A DNA stretch of 64,000 bases. Source: Streptomyces rubradiris (lineage in GTDB: Bacteria > Actinomycetota > Actinomycetes > Streptomycetales > Streptomycetaceae). The notes under the pieces are model-generated. The model did no database searches and was not told the DNA's origin. It saw only the letters and a list, made by a program, of their open reading frames with translations. The DNA lies in assembly GCF_016860525.1 (NCBI RefSeq), contig NZ_BNEA01000015.1, forward strand, positions 992,001-1,056,000, in the 5' to 3' direction. Every line of letters begins with the position of its first letter. Position 1 is the stretch's first letter. Positions 35,214 through 44,211 of the stretch are shown one piece after another. The position numbers and the translations under genes are program-made.

Positions 35214-36269
35214 ATGTCCCACATCGGCACCCGCACCCACCGCCGTACCGCGATCGCCTCGGCCGTCTCCGTGGCGGTCGCCGCCGGCTGCGTCCTGACC
35301 CTGACGGGCACCGCCTCCGCGCACACCGGCGGCTCGTCCGTCAGCACGGCCAAGCTCACCAAGGGCCTGTACCAGTCGGCCTACTCCGAGCGGAACCACG
35401 TGCTGTGGGTCACCGCCGCCGTCGGCCGCCCGCCGGTCACCGAGTCCCACCTGCTGAAGGTCGACCCCAGGACCCTCACCGTGAAGTCGGACATCACCCC
35501 GCCGGTCACCGACGCCGCCACCGGTGCGGTCGAGGCCGTCTACGGCGTCGCCGTGGACGACGAGCACAACACCGTCTGGACGACCAACACCCGCAACAAC
35601 ACGGTGTCCGTCTACAGCCAGCGCACCGGCAAGCACCTCGCCACCCTGCCGAACGTCGGCCACGCCCGCGAGATCGTCGTGGACGAGCGGCACGACACCG
35701 TCTGGGCGAGCGCCTTCGGCGACGGCAGCCTCGTCGCCTTCGACAGCAAGACCTTCAAGGAGAAGCAGCGCGTCACCGTCGACGGCTCCGGCCCGGCCGG
35801 CCTGGCCGTCAACGAGAAGACCGGCACGGTCTACGCCGCCGACATGACCAACGACCGGCTCATCGCGGTGAAGCGCGGCTCCACGACCCCGGTCTTCATC
35901 CCGGCCGGGGACGGCGCGATCTCCGTCTCCCTGTCGAAGAACGGCAAGACCGCCTACACCGCCGACCAGACCTCGGGCACCGTGTCCGTGATCGACCTCA
36001 GGAAGGGCGTCGTCACCAAGTCGGTGGCGACCGGCGCGGGTGCCCTGTCGGTCGCCGCCGACGAGCGCTCCGGCGACGTCCTGGTCGTCAACCGCACCGC
36101 CGCCAACGTCACCCGCGTCGACGTCAGGAAGGGCGTCGTCGAGGAGACCGTGGCCACCGGCGCCAACCCGAACCACGTGGAGATCGCCGACGGCACCGCC
36201 TACGTGGTCGACAAGTCGGGCGCCGGCGCGGCCGCGGACACCCTCACCGAGATCCGCCTCGCCCGCTGA
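35214..36269 (+). CDS. Secreted YncE-like beta-propeller protein
   Basis: A 351-residue exported protein. Signal peptide to about residue 36 (ending TASAHT), then a seven-bladed propeller of YncE type with repeated units such as VYGVAVDDEHNTVWTTNTRNNTVSVY, each about 40-45 residues. No catalytic motif. ATG at 35214 after AAGGGAG. E. coli yncE is Fur-regulated, and here the gene lies divergent from a Fes gene across an iron box, so a part in iron or heme acquisition is reasonable though unproven. Confidence 0.8.
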   Translation: MSHIGTRTHRRTAIASAVSVAVAAGCVLTLTGTASAHTGGSSVSTAKLTKGLYQSAYSERNHVLWVTAAVGRPPVTESHLLKVDPRTLTVKSDITPPVTDAATGAVEAVYGVAVDDEHNTVWTTNTRNNTVSVYSQRTGKHLATLPNVGHAREIVVDERHDTVWASAFGDGSLVAFDSKTFKEKQRVTVDGSGPAGLAVNEKTGTVYAADMTNDRLIAVKRGSTTPVFIPAGDGAISVSLSKNGKTAYTADQTSGTVSVIDLRKGVVTKSVATGAGALSVAADERSGDVLVVNRTAANVTRVDVRKGVVEETVATGANPNHVEIADGTAYVVDKSGAGAAADTLTEIRLAR

Positions 36270-36285
36270 CGCTCCCCCGGCACCG

Positions 36286-36332
36286 GCGCCCGGCACGCAC
36301 CGCCACGGCAGGCGGCGGCGCGTGCCGGGCGC
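36286..36332 (+). terminator. Hairpin terminator after YncE-like gene
   Basis: A 13-bp perfect inverted repeat (36286-36298 and 36320-36332) with a 21-nt loop that is itself GC-rich, 17 bp after the stop. Confidence 0.75.
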
Positions 36333-36357
36333 ACGAGAACCGGGTGGGCGGCGCCCC

Positions 36358-37451
36358 TCAGACGCCGTGACGGCGCGGCCACAGGACCAGGTGCCGGTCC
36401 TGGTCGCCGACGAGGGGATCGGCGACGTACGCGGCGCGTCCGTCGACGGCGGAGGGCATGACGAAGGCGGGGCACGAAGGCGTGGGCGAGCAGACCGGGA
36501 CGCTCCACCGCCCGCTGGTGGCGGACGATGCAGGCCACGCGGCGCCGGACGGCCTTCTCCAGGGGCAGGTGGAAGAGGACCTCGGTGCGGGCGCCGTCAC
36601 CGATCTCCAGGGTGCGGGGGCCGCACGCGGACGACCCGACCCGGTACCGGCCGTCCGCCTCCCGCTCCACCTGCACCTCCGCGTCGCGGCTGGTGACCGA
36701 CGCCGCCTTGACGACGATCGGGGTTTTTGGTCTCGGCCGCGTCCGCGGAGAACACGGCCGGCGGCCGGGTGGCCGCGACGAAGTCCCCGACGGACTCGTA
36801 CCAGCCCAACTCCCGTGTCACCGAGGTGGATTCCCCGGGCGCCAGACGCGCACCGGTTGCCCGCCGAACGCGTCCGGGTTGCGGGCGTGATCGGTGACGT
36901 GGAGGGCCAGGTGGCCGCGGACACGGGAATGCGACGCCTGGTTGCGGGGCTCCACCGAGTTGGCCCGCACCGCCCCCTCCCGCACGATCAGGCCGAGGCA
37001 GCGCCCCTCGCCCGACATCGGCTGGGCCAGTGCCCACGCCCACGTGCCTCCGGTGAACAGGTGGGCGTGCACGGCCCCTTCGAGCGAGGCGCGGGCGTCG
37101 CGGTACCGGTCGGCGACGGGTGTCCGGACGCCGAGGCCGGTGACGGCGAGCGGCTCGTCGGCGCTGTTGACGGCCGTGTAGCGCTCACGCAGCACGGCCG
37201 GGTCCGCCACGGAACGGCTCGCCTCCACCCGGTCCCCGGGCAGCGGGGTGTGCACCGCCCCCACGGTGCCGCGCGTCGACCGCGGTCGGGCCGGCGTGAG
37301 CCAGCGGGCCGTACCCCTGTCCGTCACCAGGTGCCCGGCCTCCCGCTGGTGTTCCACCGAGTGCCACGGGGCCGTGGTCCGGTCGAGCAGGAAGCGCCGC
37401 ACCGGGGCCCGCGCGTCCAACCCAGCGCGGCCGTCCGCGGCCGTCGTTCAC
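36358..37451 (-). pseudogene. Decayed N-terminal fragment of a glycosidase-like gene
   Basis: Protein-like sequence runs along the minus strand but changes frame at least three times. Segments in order are NDGRGRPRWV (start about 37451), then FLLDRTTAPWHSVEHQREAG to NPDAFGGQPV (37420-36850), then TRELGWYESVGDFVAATRPP, then VGSSACGPRTLEIGDGARTE to AVERPGLLAHAFVP (to about 36470), then a last frame ending at 36358. Together they read like the start of a large secreted or cytosolic carbohydrate-active protein (six-hairpin glycosidase-like, weak recognition). No single frame covers it and the catalytic part is absent. It is a remnant, divergent from the GntR gene. Confidence 0.65.
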
Positions 37452-37465
37452 CTCCTGAGAAGTGA

Positions 37466-37491
37466 GAACAGAATCGTTGACAATTCTGTTC
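37466..37491. promoter_or_regulatory. GntR operator candidate (autoregulatory)
   Basis: A perfect 9-bp-arm inverted repeat GAACAGAAT-n8-ATTCTGTTC, 43 bp upstream of the GntR gene. Within it AATCGTTGACAA (37472-37483) matches 10 of 12 bases of AATCGTCAACAA at 41782-41793 in front of the transporter gene, so one or both symmetries are likely bound by this GntR protein. Confidence 0.6.
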
Positions 37492-37533
37492 GCCTAGATT
37501 TAGCGTCGACAGGCACTCACTCAGGGAGGGCAG

Positions 37534-38187
37534 ATGCCGAAGGAAGCCCGTCCAGGCTCCGGAGAGCAGGCCAAGCAGTACGCGCTGGAGCGGCTCAGGA
37601 AGGCGATCCTGCGGGGCGAGATGGCGCCGGCCCAGCGGCTGGTTGAGAACGAACTCGCCGAGACGTACGGCGTCACGCGTGCCAGCATGCGTGCCGCACT
37701 GCTGGAGCTGACCTCCGAGGGGCTGGTCGAGCGGATCCGCAACCGCGGTTCGCGGGTGCGGGTGGTCACGGTCGAGGAGGCAGTGGAGATCACGGAGTGC
37801 CGGATGGTGCTCGAAGGGCTGTGCGCGGCCAAGGCGGCGACCGAGGCCGACGACGCGCAACTCGACGAGCTGACCGGCCTGGGCGAGGCCATGGCCAAGG
37901 CGGTCGCCGACGGCGACCCGGTCACCTACTCCGAGCTCAACCACGACCTCCACGCCCTGATCCGGGACATCTCCGGCCAGCACACGGCCGTCGGTCTCCT
38001 GGAGCGGCTCAACGCGCAACTGGTGCGCCATCGCTTCCAGTTGGCGCTGCGGCCGGGCCGTCCACAGCAGTCCCTGAGTGAGCACCTGGCCGTGATCGAA
38101 GCGATCAGGGCCAGGGATCCGCAAGCGGCCGAGACGGCCGTTCGCGCCCACCTCAGCAGCGTGATCGACGCCCTGCGCGCCGACTGA
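37534..38187 (+). CDS. GntR/FadR-subfamily transcriptional regulator
   Basis: A 217-residue regulator: winged helix at about 15-80 (NELAETYGVTRASMRAALLEL, VERIRNRGSRV) and an all-helical FCD ligand domain (about 90-210) with the metal/ligand residues in LNHDLHALI and EHLAVIEAI. Members sense organic acids. ATG at 37534 after AGGGAGG. It is followed by the ring-cleavage operon 48 bp downstream and is probably its repressor, relieved by a pathway intermediate. Confidence 0.92.
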   Translation: MPKEARPGSGEQAKQYALERLRKAILRGEMAPAQRLVENELAETYGVTRASMRAALLELTSEGLVERIRNRGSRVRVVTVEEAVEITECRMVLEGLCAAKAATEADDAQLDELTGLGEAMAKAVADGDPVTYSELNHDLHALIRDISGQHTAVGLLERLNAQLVRHRFQLALRPGRPQQSLSEHLAVIEAIRARDPQAAETAVRAHLSSVIDALRAD

Positions 38188-38235
38188 AACGCGCTCCTGG
38201 GGCGGGTGCCGCACCTGTCACCAAGGAGATGCAGC

Positions 38236-38994
38236 ATGACCCACGGCAACGGCGCACCCGCCACCACCCCGCCCCGGTCGACCCTCGTCGTCACCGCACA
38301 CGCCGGTGACTTCGTGTGGCGGGCGGGCGGCGCCATCGCCCTGGCCGCCTCCCGCGGCGAGCAGGTCACCATCGCGTGCCTGACCTTCGGCGAGCGCGGC
38401 GAGTCGGCGAAGGCGTGGCGGGAAGGGAAGAAGCTCGACGAGATCAAGGCGATCCGCCGTGACGAGGCCGAGCGCGCCGCCGCGACGCTCGGCGCCGAGG
38501 TCCGCTTCTTCGACGCCGGCGACTACCCGCTGATCGCCACCACCGAACTGACCGACCGGCTCGTCTCCGTCTACCGGGAGACGCAGCCGGACATCGTGCT
38601 CACGCATCCGGTCCAGGACCCGTACAACGGCGACCACCCGGCCGCCAACCGCATGGCCCTGGAGGCCCGGGTCCTCGCCCAGGCCATCGGCTACCCCGGC
38701 GAGGGCGAGATCATCGGCGCCCCGCCCGTCTTCTACTTCGAGCCGCACCAACCCGAGATGAGCGGCTTCAGGCCCGAGGTCCTCCTCGACATCACCGAGG
38801 TCTGGGACACCAAGCGCAAGGCCATGGAGTGCCTGGGCGCACAACGGCACCTGTGGGACTACTACACCGATCTCGCCGTACGCCGAGGGGTGCAGCTCAA
38901 GCGGAACGCCGGACCCAACCTGGGCCTGGCGCACAAGACCATGGCCGAGGCGTACATGCGGCCCTATCCGCAGATCGCGAAGGAGCTCGCCTGA
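38236..38994 (+). CDS. galB: 4-oxalomesaconate hydratase (PIG-L family)
   Basis: A 252-residue member of the PIG-L fold that closely resembles Pseudomonas GalB. It has VVTAHAGDFVWRAGGAIAL in place of the deacetylase HPDDE motif, CLTFGERGESAKAWR, FFDAGDYPL, PYNGDHPAANRMA, IGAPPVFYFEPHQPEM and DITEVWDTKRKAMECLGAQ. GalB hydrates the enol form of 4-oxalomesaconate to 4-carboxy-4-hydroxy-2-oxoadipate in gallate catabolism. The ATG at 38236 follows AAGGAGAT. Its stop overlaps the next start (TGATG). Confidence 0.88.
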   Translation: MTHGNGAPATTPPRSTLVVTAHAGDFVWRAGGAIALAASRGEQVTIACLTFGERGESAKAWREGKKLDEIKAIRRDEAERAAATLGAEVRFFDAGDYPLIATTELTDRLVSVYRETQPDIVLTHPVQDPYNGDHPAANRMALEARVLAQAIGYPGEGEIIGAPPVFYFEPHQPEMSGFRPEVLLDITEVWDTKRKAMECLGAQRHLWDYYTDLAVRRGVQLKRNAGPNLGLAHKTMAEAYMRPYPQIAKELA

Positions 38995-39689
38995 TGCCCG
39001 GCGTGATCGTCACCAACCCGCCCAAGGCCGACCCGGAGGACGTCGAGGCGCTCGCCGGCCACGGCACGGCCACCGTCGGCGAGGCCATGGGCCGCACCGG
39101 CTTCCTCGGCACTCATCTGCGCCCGGTCCAGCAGGGCGTCCGTGTCGCGGGCACCGCCGTCACGGTGCTGTGCTGGCCCGGCGACAACCTCATGATCCAC
39201 GCGGCGGTCGAGCAGTGCGGCGCGGGTGACATCCTCGTCGTCACCACCACCTCGCCCTGCGCGGACGGCCTGTTCGGGGAGTTGTTCGCCACCGCCCTCG
39301 CCCGTCGCGGAGTGCGTGGCGTCGTGATGAACACCGGCATCCGCGACACCGCCGAGCTGCGCGCGATGGGCTTCCCCGCCTGGTCCGCCGCCGTCAGCCC
39401 GCAGGGCACCGTCAAGGCGACCGGCGGCAGCGTGAACGTACCCATCGCGATCGGCGGCCAGGTGATCCGCCCCGGTGACGTGATCGTCGCCGACGACGAC
39501 GGCGTGGTGGTCGTCCCGCGTGAGCGCGCCCGCGCCACCGCCGAGGCGTCCGAGGCCCGCGAGCGGAAGGAGGCCGGGGCCCGCGCCGCCTTCCTGGAGG
39601 GTCAACTCGGCCTGGACCGCTACGGGTTGCGCGAGACACTCGAACGGCTCGGGGTGACCTACCGGCCGTACGAGGAGGACGGGTCATGA
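38994..39689 (+). CDS. galC: 4-carboxy-4-hydroxy-2-oxoadipate aldolase (RraA-like)
   Basis: A 231-residue enzyme of the HMG/CHA aldolase-RraA fold. It has the metal/substrate motif with GELFATALARRGVRGVVMNTGIRD (Arg-Asp pair) and a late VIVADDDGVVVVP. It splits 4-carboxy-4-hydroxy-2-oxoadipate into pyruvate and oxaloacetate, the final step of the gallate and protocatechuate 4,5-cleavage routes. It overlaps galB by 1 bp and the next gene by 4 bp (ATGA), so it is tightly coupled. Confidence 0.88.
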   Translation: MPGVIVTNPPKADPEDVEALAGHGTATVGEAMGRTGFLGTHLRPVQQGVRVAGTAVTVLCWPGDNLMIHAAVEQCGAGDILVVTTTSPCADGLFGELFATALARRGVRGVVMNTGIRDTAELRAMGFPAWSAAVSPQGTVKATGGSVNVPIAIGGQVIRPGDVIVADDDGVVVVPRERARATAEASEARERKEAGARAAFLEGQLGLDRYGLRETLERLGVTYRPYEEDGS

Positions 39690-40768
39690 CCGGCCCCACG
39701 GAGGTCCGCTGCATGCTGATGCGCGGCGGCACCTCCAAGGGCGCCTACTTCCTGGCCGGTGACCTGCCCGCCGAACCGGCCGTCCGCGACGGGCTGTTGC
39801 TGCGGGTCATGGGCAGCCCGGACCCGCGCCAGATCGACGGCCTCGGTGGCGCCCACCCGCTCACGAGCAAGGTCGCCGTGGTGGCCCCGTCGGCCGGCCC
39901 CGAGGCCGACGTGGACTACCTCTTCCTCCAGGTCGCCGTGGACAAGGCGGAGGTGTCGGACCGTCAGAACTGCGGCAACCTGCTCGCCGGGGTGGGCCCG
40001 TTCGCCGTCGAGCGCGGCCTCGTACGAGCGGGGAACGACGTGACATCCGTGCGCATCCGCATGGTGAACACCGGCGACCTCGCCACGGCGACGTTCCCGA
40101 CTCCGGACGGCCGCGTCGACTACCGCGGCGACACGGAAATCTCCGGGGTGCCCGGGAGTGCCGCCGCCGTGGTCATCGAATTCCCGCCGGGCAAAGGAAA
40201 GTTGCTGCCCACCGGCAACGCGCGTGACACCGTCGCGGGCGTCGAGGTCACGTGCGTCGACAACGGCATGCCGACCGTCCTGATCCCGGCCGAGGCCCTC
40301 GACGTCACCGGTCACGAGGACCCGGAGGAGCTGGAGGCGAACCAGGAACTCACCGCCCGGCTCCACGACATCCGGCTGGCGGCCGGACGGCTGATGGGGC
40401 TCGGCGACGTCACCGCCACCACCGTCCCCAAGCTCACCCTCCTCTCGCCGCCCCGCCACGGCGGCGCCGTCACCACCCGCACCTTCGTCCCGGCCCGCGT
40501 CCACACCTCCATCGGCGTCCTCGGCGCCGCCGGCGTGGCGGCCGGGCTGCGGATCGAGGGAAGCGTCGCGCACGGCATCGCGGCCCTCCCCGAGGACGGC
40601 GACCGGCTCCGCATCGAGCATCCCAGCGGATGCACCGACATCGACAGCAGCATCGAACGCGCTCCCGACGGCGGCCCGAGAGCCCGTCGCACCGCCGTCG
40701 TCCGCACCGCCCGCAAGATCTTCGACGGCACCGTCTTCCCCGTACCCCGCACAGGAGGTCGCTCATGA
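39686..40768 (+). CDS. galD: 4-oxalomesaconate tautomerase (PrpF family)
   Basis: A 360-residue PrpF-fold isomerase. Visible are the opening MLMRGGTSKGAYF, the active-site Cys in DRQNCGN, and NTGDLATATFPT. In this setting it matches GalD, which converts the keto form of 4-oxalomesaconate to the enol form used by GalB. The alternative PrpF role (methylaconitate isomerase) is unlikely without propionate genes nearby. It overlaps both neighbours by 4 bp. Confidence 0.87.
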   Translation: MTGPTEVRCMLMRGGTSKGAYFLAGDLPAEPAVRDGLLLRVMGSPDPRQIDGLGGAHPLTSKVAVVAPSAGPEADVDYLFLQVAVDKAEVSDRQNCGNLLAGVGPFAVERGLVRAGNDVTSVRIRMVNTGDLATATFPTPDGRVDYRGDTEISGVPGSAAAVVIEFPPGKGKLLPTGNARDTVAGVEVTCVDNGMPTVLIPAEALDVTGHEDPEELEANQELTARLHDIRLAAGRLMGLGDVTATTVPKLTLLSPPRHGGAVTTRTFVPARVHTSIGVLGAAGVAAGLRIEGSVAHGIAALPEDGDRLRIEHPSGCTDIDSSIERAPDGGPRARRTAVVRTARKIFDGTVFPVPRTGGRS

Positions 40769-41718
40769 CCCCGCCCCTCGGCGACATCGCCCACATCGGC
40801 CACGCCCAGCTGTTCACCCCGGATCTGGACGCCTCCGTCGCCTTCTTCACCGACTTCCTGGGCCTGACCGTCAACGGACAGGACGGCGACACCGTCTACC
40901 TGCGGACCTTCGACGACTACGAGCACCACAGCCTCGTCCTCACCGCCCGCGACCGGCCCGGCCTCGGCCGCCTCGCCCTGCGCACCTCCAGCGAGGAGGC
41001 GCTCCGGCGGCGGGTGCGGGCCATCGAGGCGGCGGGCGGCGCCGGCCACTGGGCCGAGGACGAACCCGGACTGGGCAAGCTCTACGTCACCACCGACCCG
41101 GACGGCCACGAACACGCCCTGTACTGGGAGAGCGAGTACTACCAGGCCCCCGACGCGCTCAAGCCGTCCCTCAAGAACCAGCCACAGGCCAAGCCCAACC
41201 GCGGCGTCGGCGTACGCCGCCTGGACCACGTCAACTTCCTCGCCGCCGACGTCCTCGCCAACGCCGAGTTCCAGGAACAGGTCCTCGGCGCCCGCCCCAC
41301 CGAGCAGATCCGGCTCGACTCCGGGAAGATCGCGGCACGCTGGCTGACGTACACCGACAAGTCGTACGACGTCGTCTACACCTCCGACTGGACCGGCAGC
41401 GCGGGCCGCCTGCACCACATCGCCTTCGCCACCGACACCCGCGAGGACATCCTGCGCGCCGCCGACCTCGCCATCGACACCGGCGTCTTCATCGAGACGG
41501 GACCGCACAAGCACGCCATCCAGCAGACGTTCTTCCTCTACGTCTACGAACCCGGCGGCAACCGCGTCGAACTGTGCAACCCGCTCACCCGCCTCGTCCT
41601 CGCCCCCGACTGGCCACTGATCACGTGGACCGAGGAGGAGCGCGGGAAGGGCCAGGCATGGGGCCTGAAGACCATCGAGTCCTTCCACACGCACGGCACG
41701 CCCCCCGTGCGGCCCTGA
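40765..41718 (+). CDS. VOC-family (type I) extradiol ring-cleavage dioxygenase
   Basis: A 317-residue two-domain vicinal-oxygen-chelate dioxygenase like catechol 2,3-dioxygenase. The iron ligands are seen as His in LDHVNF (about 154), His in LHHIAF (about 217) and Glu in GNRVELCNP (about 270); Tyr in FFLYVYEPGG fits the usual second-shell residue. It is the only ring-cleaving enzyme of the operon. The neighbours handle 4-oxalomesaconate, the direct product of gallate 4,5-cleavage, so it is a candidate gallate dioxygenase. Known GalA/DesB enzymes belong instead to the unrelated LigB (type II) family. The ATG overlaps galD by 4 bp. Confidence 0.85.
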   Translation: MTPPLGDIAHIGHAQLFTPDLDASVAFFTDFLGLTVNGQDGDTVYLRTFDDYEHHSLVLTARDRPGLGRLALRTSSEEALRRRVRAIEAAGGAGHWAEDEPGLGKLYVTTDPDGHEHALYWESEYYQAPDALKPSLKNQPQAKPNRGVGVRRLDHVNFLAADVLANAEFQEQVLGARPTEQIRLDSGKIAARWLTYTDKSYDVVYTSDWTGSAGRLHHIAFATDTREDILRAADLAIDTGVFIETGPHKHAIQQTFFLYVYEPGGNRVELCNPLTRLVLAPDWPLITWTEEERGKGQAWGLKTIESFHTHGTPPVRP

Positions 41719-41734
41719 TCCGACCCGCGCTCAC

Positions 41735-41769
41735 CGGCCCCGGGGACGGCCGCACGTACCCCGGGGCCG
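41735..41769 (+). terminator. Hairpin terminator after dioxygenase gene
   Basis: An 11-bp perfect inverted repeat (41735-41745 and 41759-41769), 17 bp after the stop. It separates the catabolic operon from the transporter promoter. Confidence 0.7.
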
Positions 41770-41781
41770 AATCGTTGCCTA

Positions 41782-41804
41782 AATCGTCAACAAAAGCGTT
41801 GACG
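41782..41804. promoter_or_regulatory. GntR operator candidate of the transporter gene
   Basis: AATCGTCAACAA (41782-41793) repeats the motif upstream of the GntR gene. It overlaps a perfect inverted repeat CGTCAAC-n6-GTTGACG (41785-41804), about 180 bp before the transporter start. This suggests the transporter is co-regulated with the catabolic operon. Confidence 0.55.
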
Positions 41805-41985
41805 TCATGGTGATGGGCTTCTTAACGTCTACGCCACAGCGGCCCGAGGCTCCCCGCACGCGGAGACCACAGCTCAGGGGCACGCTCCCCCGCCCTCCCC
41901 GCCCTCCCCGTCCTCACCGCCCTCACCGCCCTCGCGGCCAGAAACCGGGGTCCCGCCACGACGTCCCGCACGAGAGGAAACAACG

Positions 41986-43299
41986 ATGTCCTCCTCCGCC
42001 ACCTCCCCGCTCGCCCAGGCGACCGGGCCGGCGGCCCGCCGCAGCCGCACCGCCGTCATCGCCCTGTGCTGGGGACTCGTCCTCCTCGACGGCATCGACA
42101 CGTTCATCTACGGCTCCGTCCTCCCGAAGATGCTCGGCGGCCACGACCTCGGCCTCACCCCCGACACCGCGGGCACCATCGGCAGCTACGCCAACTTCGG
42201 CATGCTGCTCGGCACGATCCTGTCCGGCATGGCCTCGAACTGGATCGGTCGCCGCGTCACCGTCTTCGTCAGCGTCGCGATCTTCACCCTCGCCACGCTG
42301 GGCACCGGCTGGTCCCAGTCCTCCGGCCAGTTCGGGATCTACCGTTTCGTGTGCGGCTTCGGCCTCGGCGCACTGCTGCCGATCGCGATCTCGTACGGCA
42401 TGGAATTCACCAGCCGCGGCCGCCGCGCCCTGGCCACCGGCGTCATCATGACCGCCCACCAGACCGGCGGCGCCCTGGCCCCGCTGATCGCGCTCTGGCT
42501 GGTCGACGACCACGGCTGGCGAACGGCCTTCATCGCCTCCGCGACCCCCGCCCTCATCCTGCTCCCGGTCGCCTTCAAGCTGCTGCCCGAGTCGCCGACC
42601 AACCTGCTCACCCGCGGCCGCCGCGCCGACGCCGAGCTGCTCGCCGCCGACTACGGCACCGAACTGGCCGAGCCGAAGACGAACGGCGCGGACAAGCTGG
42701 ACGCGCTGAAGAATCTCTTCCGGCGCGGCCAGTGGTCCACCACCGTGTGCTTCTGGCTGACCTCCTTCGCGGGGCTGCTCCTGGTCTACGGAGTCGGCCA
42801 GTGGCTGCCGAAGATCATGGTCGACCTCGGTCACGACACCGGTGACTCGTTGCTGTTCTCGACGTTCCTGAACGTCGGCGGCATCTGCGGCATGCTCATC
42901 GCCGGCCGCACCGCCGACCGGATCGGCCCGCGCAAGGTCGTCATCGCCTGGTTCGTCCTGACCGCGGTCTTCGTCCACCTCATGGGCGTCCAGATGTCGG
43001 TCGGCGTCCTGTACGCGGTGGTCTTCTGCGCCGGACTGCTGCTCTTCTCCGGCCAGACCATGGTCTACGCGACGGTCGGCACCCACCACAACGACGAGGA
43101 CCGTCCCACCGCCCTCGGCTGGGTCTCCGGCATGGGCCGCTTCGGCGCCATCTTCGGCCCGTGGATCGGCGGCGCCCTGGTCGAGGCCGGCAACGCCGAC
43201 ATCGGTTTCACGATGTACGCCGGCGCCGCCCTCTTCGGCGCCCTCATGATGACGCTGGCCGCCCTCACCATCAAGACACGCACGGCCGCGCGGGCCTGA
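41986..43299 (+). CDS. MFS aromatic-acid:H+ symporter (AAHS family)
   Basis: A 437-residue 12-helix transporter. AAHS hallmarks are the helix-1 motif LLDGIDTFIYGSVLP with the conserved Asp residues, GMASNWIGRRVTVF in loop 2-3, and the loop 8-9 counterpart AGRTADRIGPRKVV. Relatives import protocatechuate, 4-hydroxybenzoate or gallate. It is placed next to the ring-cleavage operon under a shared operator motif, so it probably imports the pathway's aromatic acid. ATG at 41986 after AGAGGAAAC. Confidence 0.9.
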   Translation: MSSSATSPLAQATGPAARRSRTAVIALCWGLVLLDGIDTFIYGSVLPKMLGGHDLGLTPDTAGTIGSYANFGMLLGTILSGMASNWIGRRVTVFVSVAIFTLATLGTGWSQSSGQFGIYRFVCGFGLGALLPIAISYGMEFTSRGRRALATGVIMTAHQTGGALAPLIALWLVDDHGWRTAFIASATPALILLPVAFKLLPESPTNLLTRGRRADAELLAADYGTELAEPKTNGADKLDALKNLFRRGQWSTTVCFWLTSFAGLLLVYGVGQWLPKIMVDLGHDTGDSLLFSTFLNVGGICGMLIAGRTADRIGPRKVVIAWFVLTAVFVHLMGVQMSVGVLYAVVFCAGLLLFSGQTMVYATVGTHHNDEDRPTALGWVSGMGRFGAIFGPWIGGALVEAGNADIGFTMYAGAALFGALMMTLAALTIKTRTAARA

Positions 43300-43512
43300 C
43301 CGCGAACAGCCGGACAGGACCCACCGGCACCGGGACTGCGGCGCCGGGGCCGACCGCCCCCCACCAGGCGGCCCCTGCCACCGGTGCCGCCGGATGTAAG
43401 AGAGTGCAGAACCTTGTGCCACGCCCGCGCCGGTGTCCGCCCGTCGCACGCCGCCGGAGCAGCGGCGCGGTCGCTACCGCGTCGGCAAGGAGCCCCGAGC
43501 ATGGACCCGCGG

Positions 43513-44211
43513 TCACGCCCCGGCAATGTCCAGGAGGACCTGCGCCAGTTCGCGTGGCTGGGAGAACATCGGCCAGTGGCCGGTGTCCATCTCGATCAAC
43601 CGCCAGTGCCCGCCGGCCAGCAGCCTGGCTACGTCGTCGCTCGGCTCGGGGTCACCGAGCGTGCACTTGATGTACGTCGCGGGGAGGTCGTCGAGCGGCC
43701 TTTCCAGCACGGCGGGTTCGATCAGAGTGGCCCCTGGGTGCGGCGTCGAACCGCCCACGATCCGTGCGATCTGCTCGTCGGTGAGACCGTGGCCCTCGAA
43801 GTGGGCCGCGGGCGCGACCGGCCAGAATCCTCCGTTGTCGGCTATCGACGCCCTCACCATCGCCCCGCCGTCCGGCCAGGCGGCAACGAACGGTTCACCA
43901 TCGGCCGGAACGCTGGAGTCGAGGAAGACCGCGTGCGCCAGCCGGTCGCCGATCCGCCCGGCGGCCTGACCGCTCGGGACGCCCGAGTAGCTGTGACCCA
44001 CCAGAACAACATCACGCAGGTTTCGGCTCTCGACCTCATCGAGGATGTCCTGGACGTGGGTCTGCTGCCCAGCCGGCACGCCTCGCTTCTCCGCGAGACC
44101 GGACAGCGTCAGCGGGTGGACGCCATGGCCGGCCACACGCAGATGCGGCACCACGTCGTCCCACGCCCACGATCCGAGTCTCGCACCCGCGATCAGCACA
44201 AAATTTGCCAT
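43513..44211 (-). CDS. Alpha/beta hydrolase (EstC/MenH-like)
   Basis: A 232-residue alpha/beta hydrolase: oxyanion region VLIAGARLGSWAWDDVVPHL, nucleophile elbow VGHSYSG near residue 72, a likely Asp in KCTLGDPEPS, and His in MDTGHWPM. This resembles plant-type methylesterase/hydroxynitrile-lyase-like bacterial esterases. The substrate is unknown. It is a lone gene at the edge of the accessory region, convergent with the transporter gene; the 213 bp between them hold no gene or clear terminator. Confidence 0.85.
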   Translation of the reverse strand: MANFVLIAGARLGSWAWDDVVPHLRVAGHGVHPLTLSGLAEKRGVPAGQQTHVQDILDEVESRNLRDVVLVGHSYSGVPSGQAAGRIGDRLAHAVFLDSSVPADGEPFVAAWPDGGAMVRASIADNGGFWPVAPAAHFEGHGLTDEQIARIVGGSTPHPGATLIEPAVLERPLDDLPATYIKCTLGDPEPSDDVARLLAGGHWRLIEMDTGHWPMFSQPRELAQVLLDIAGA

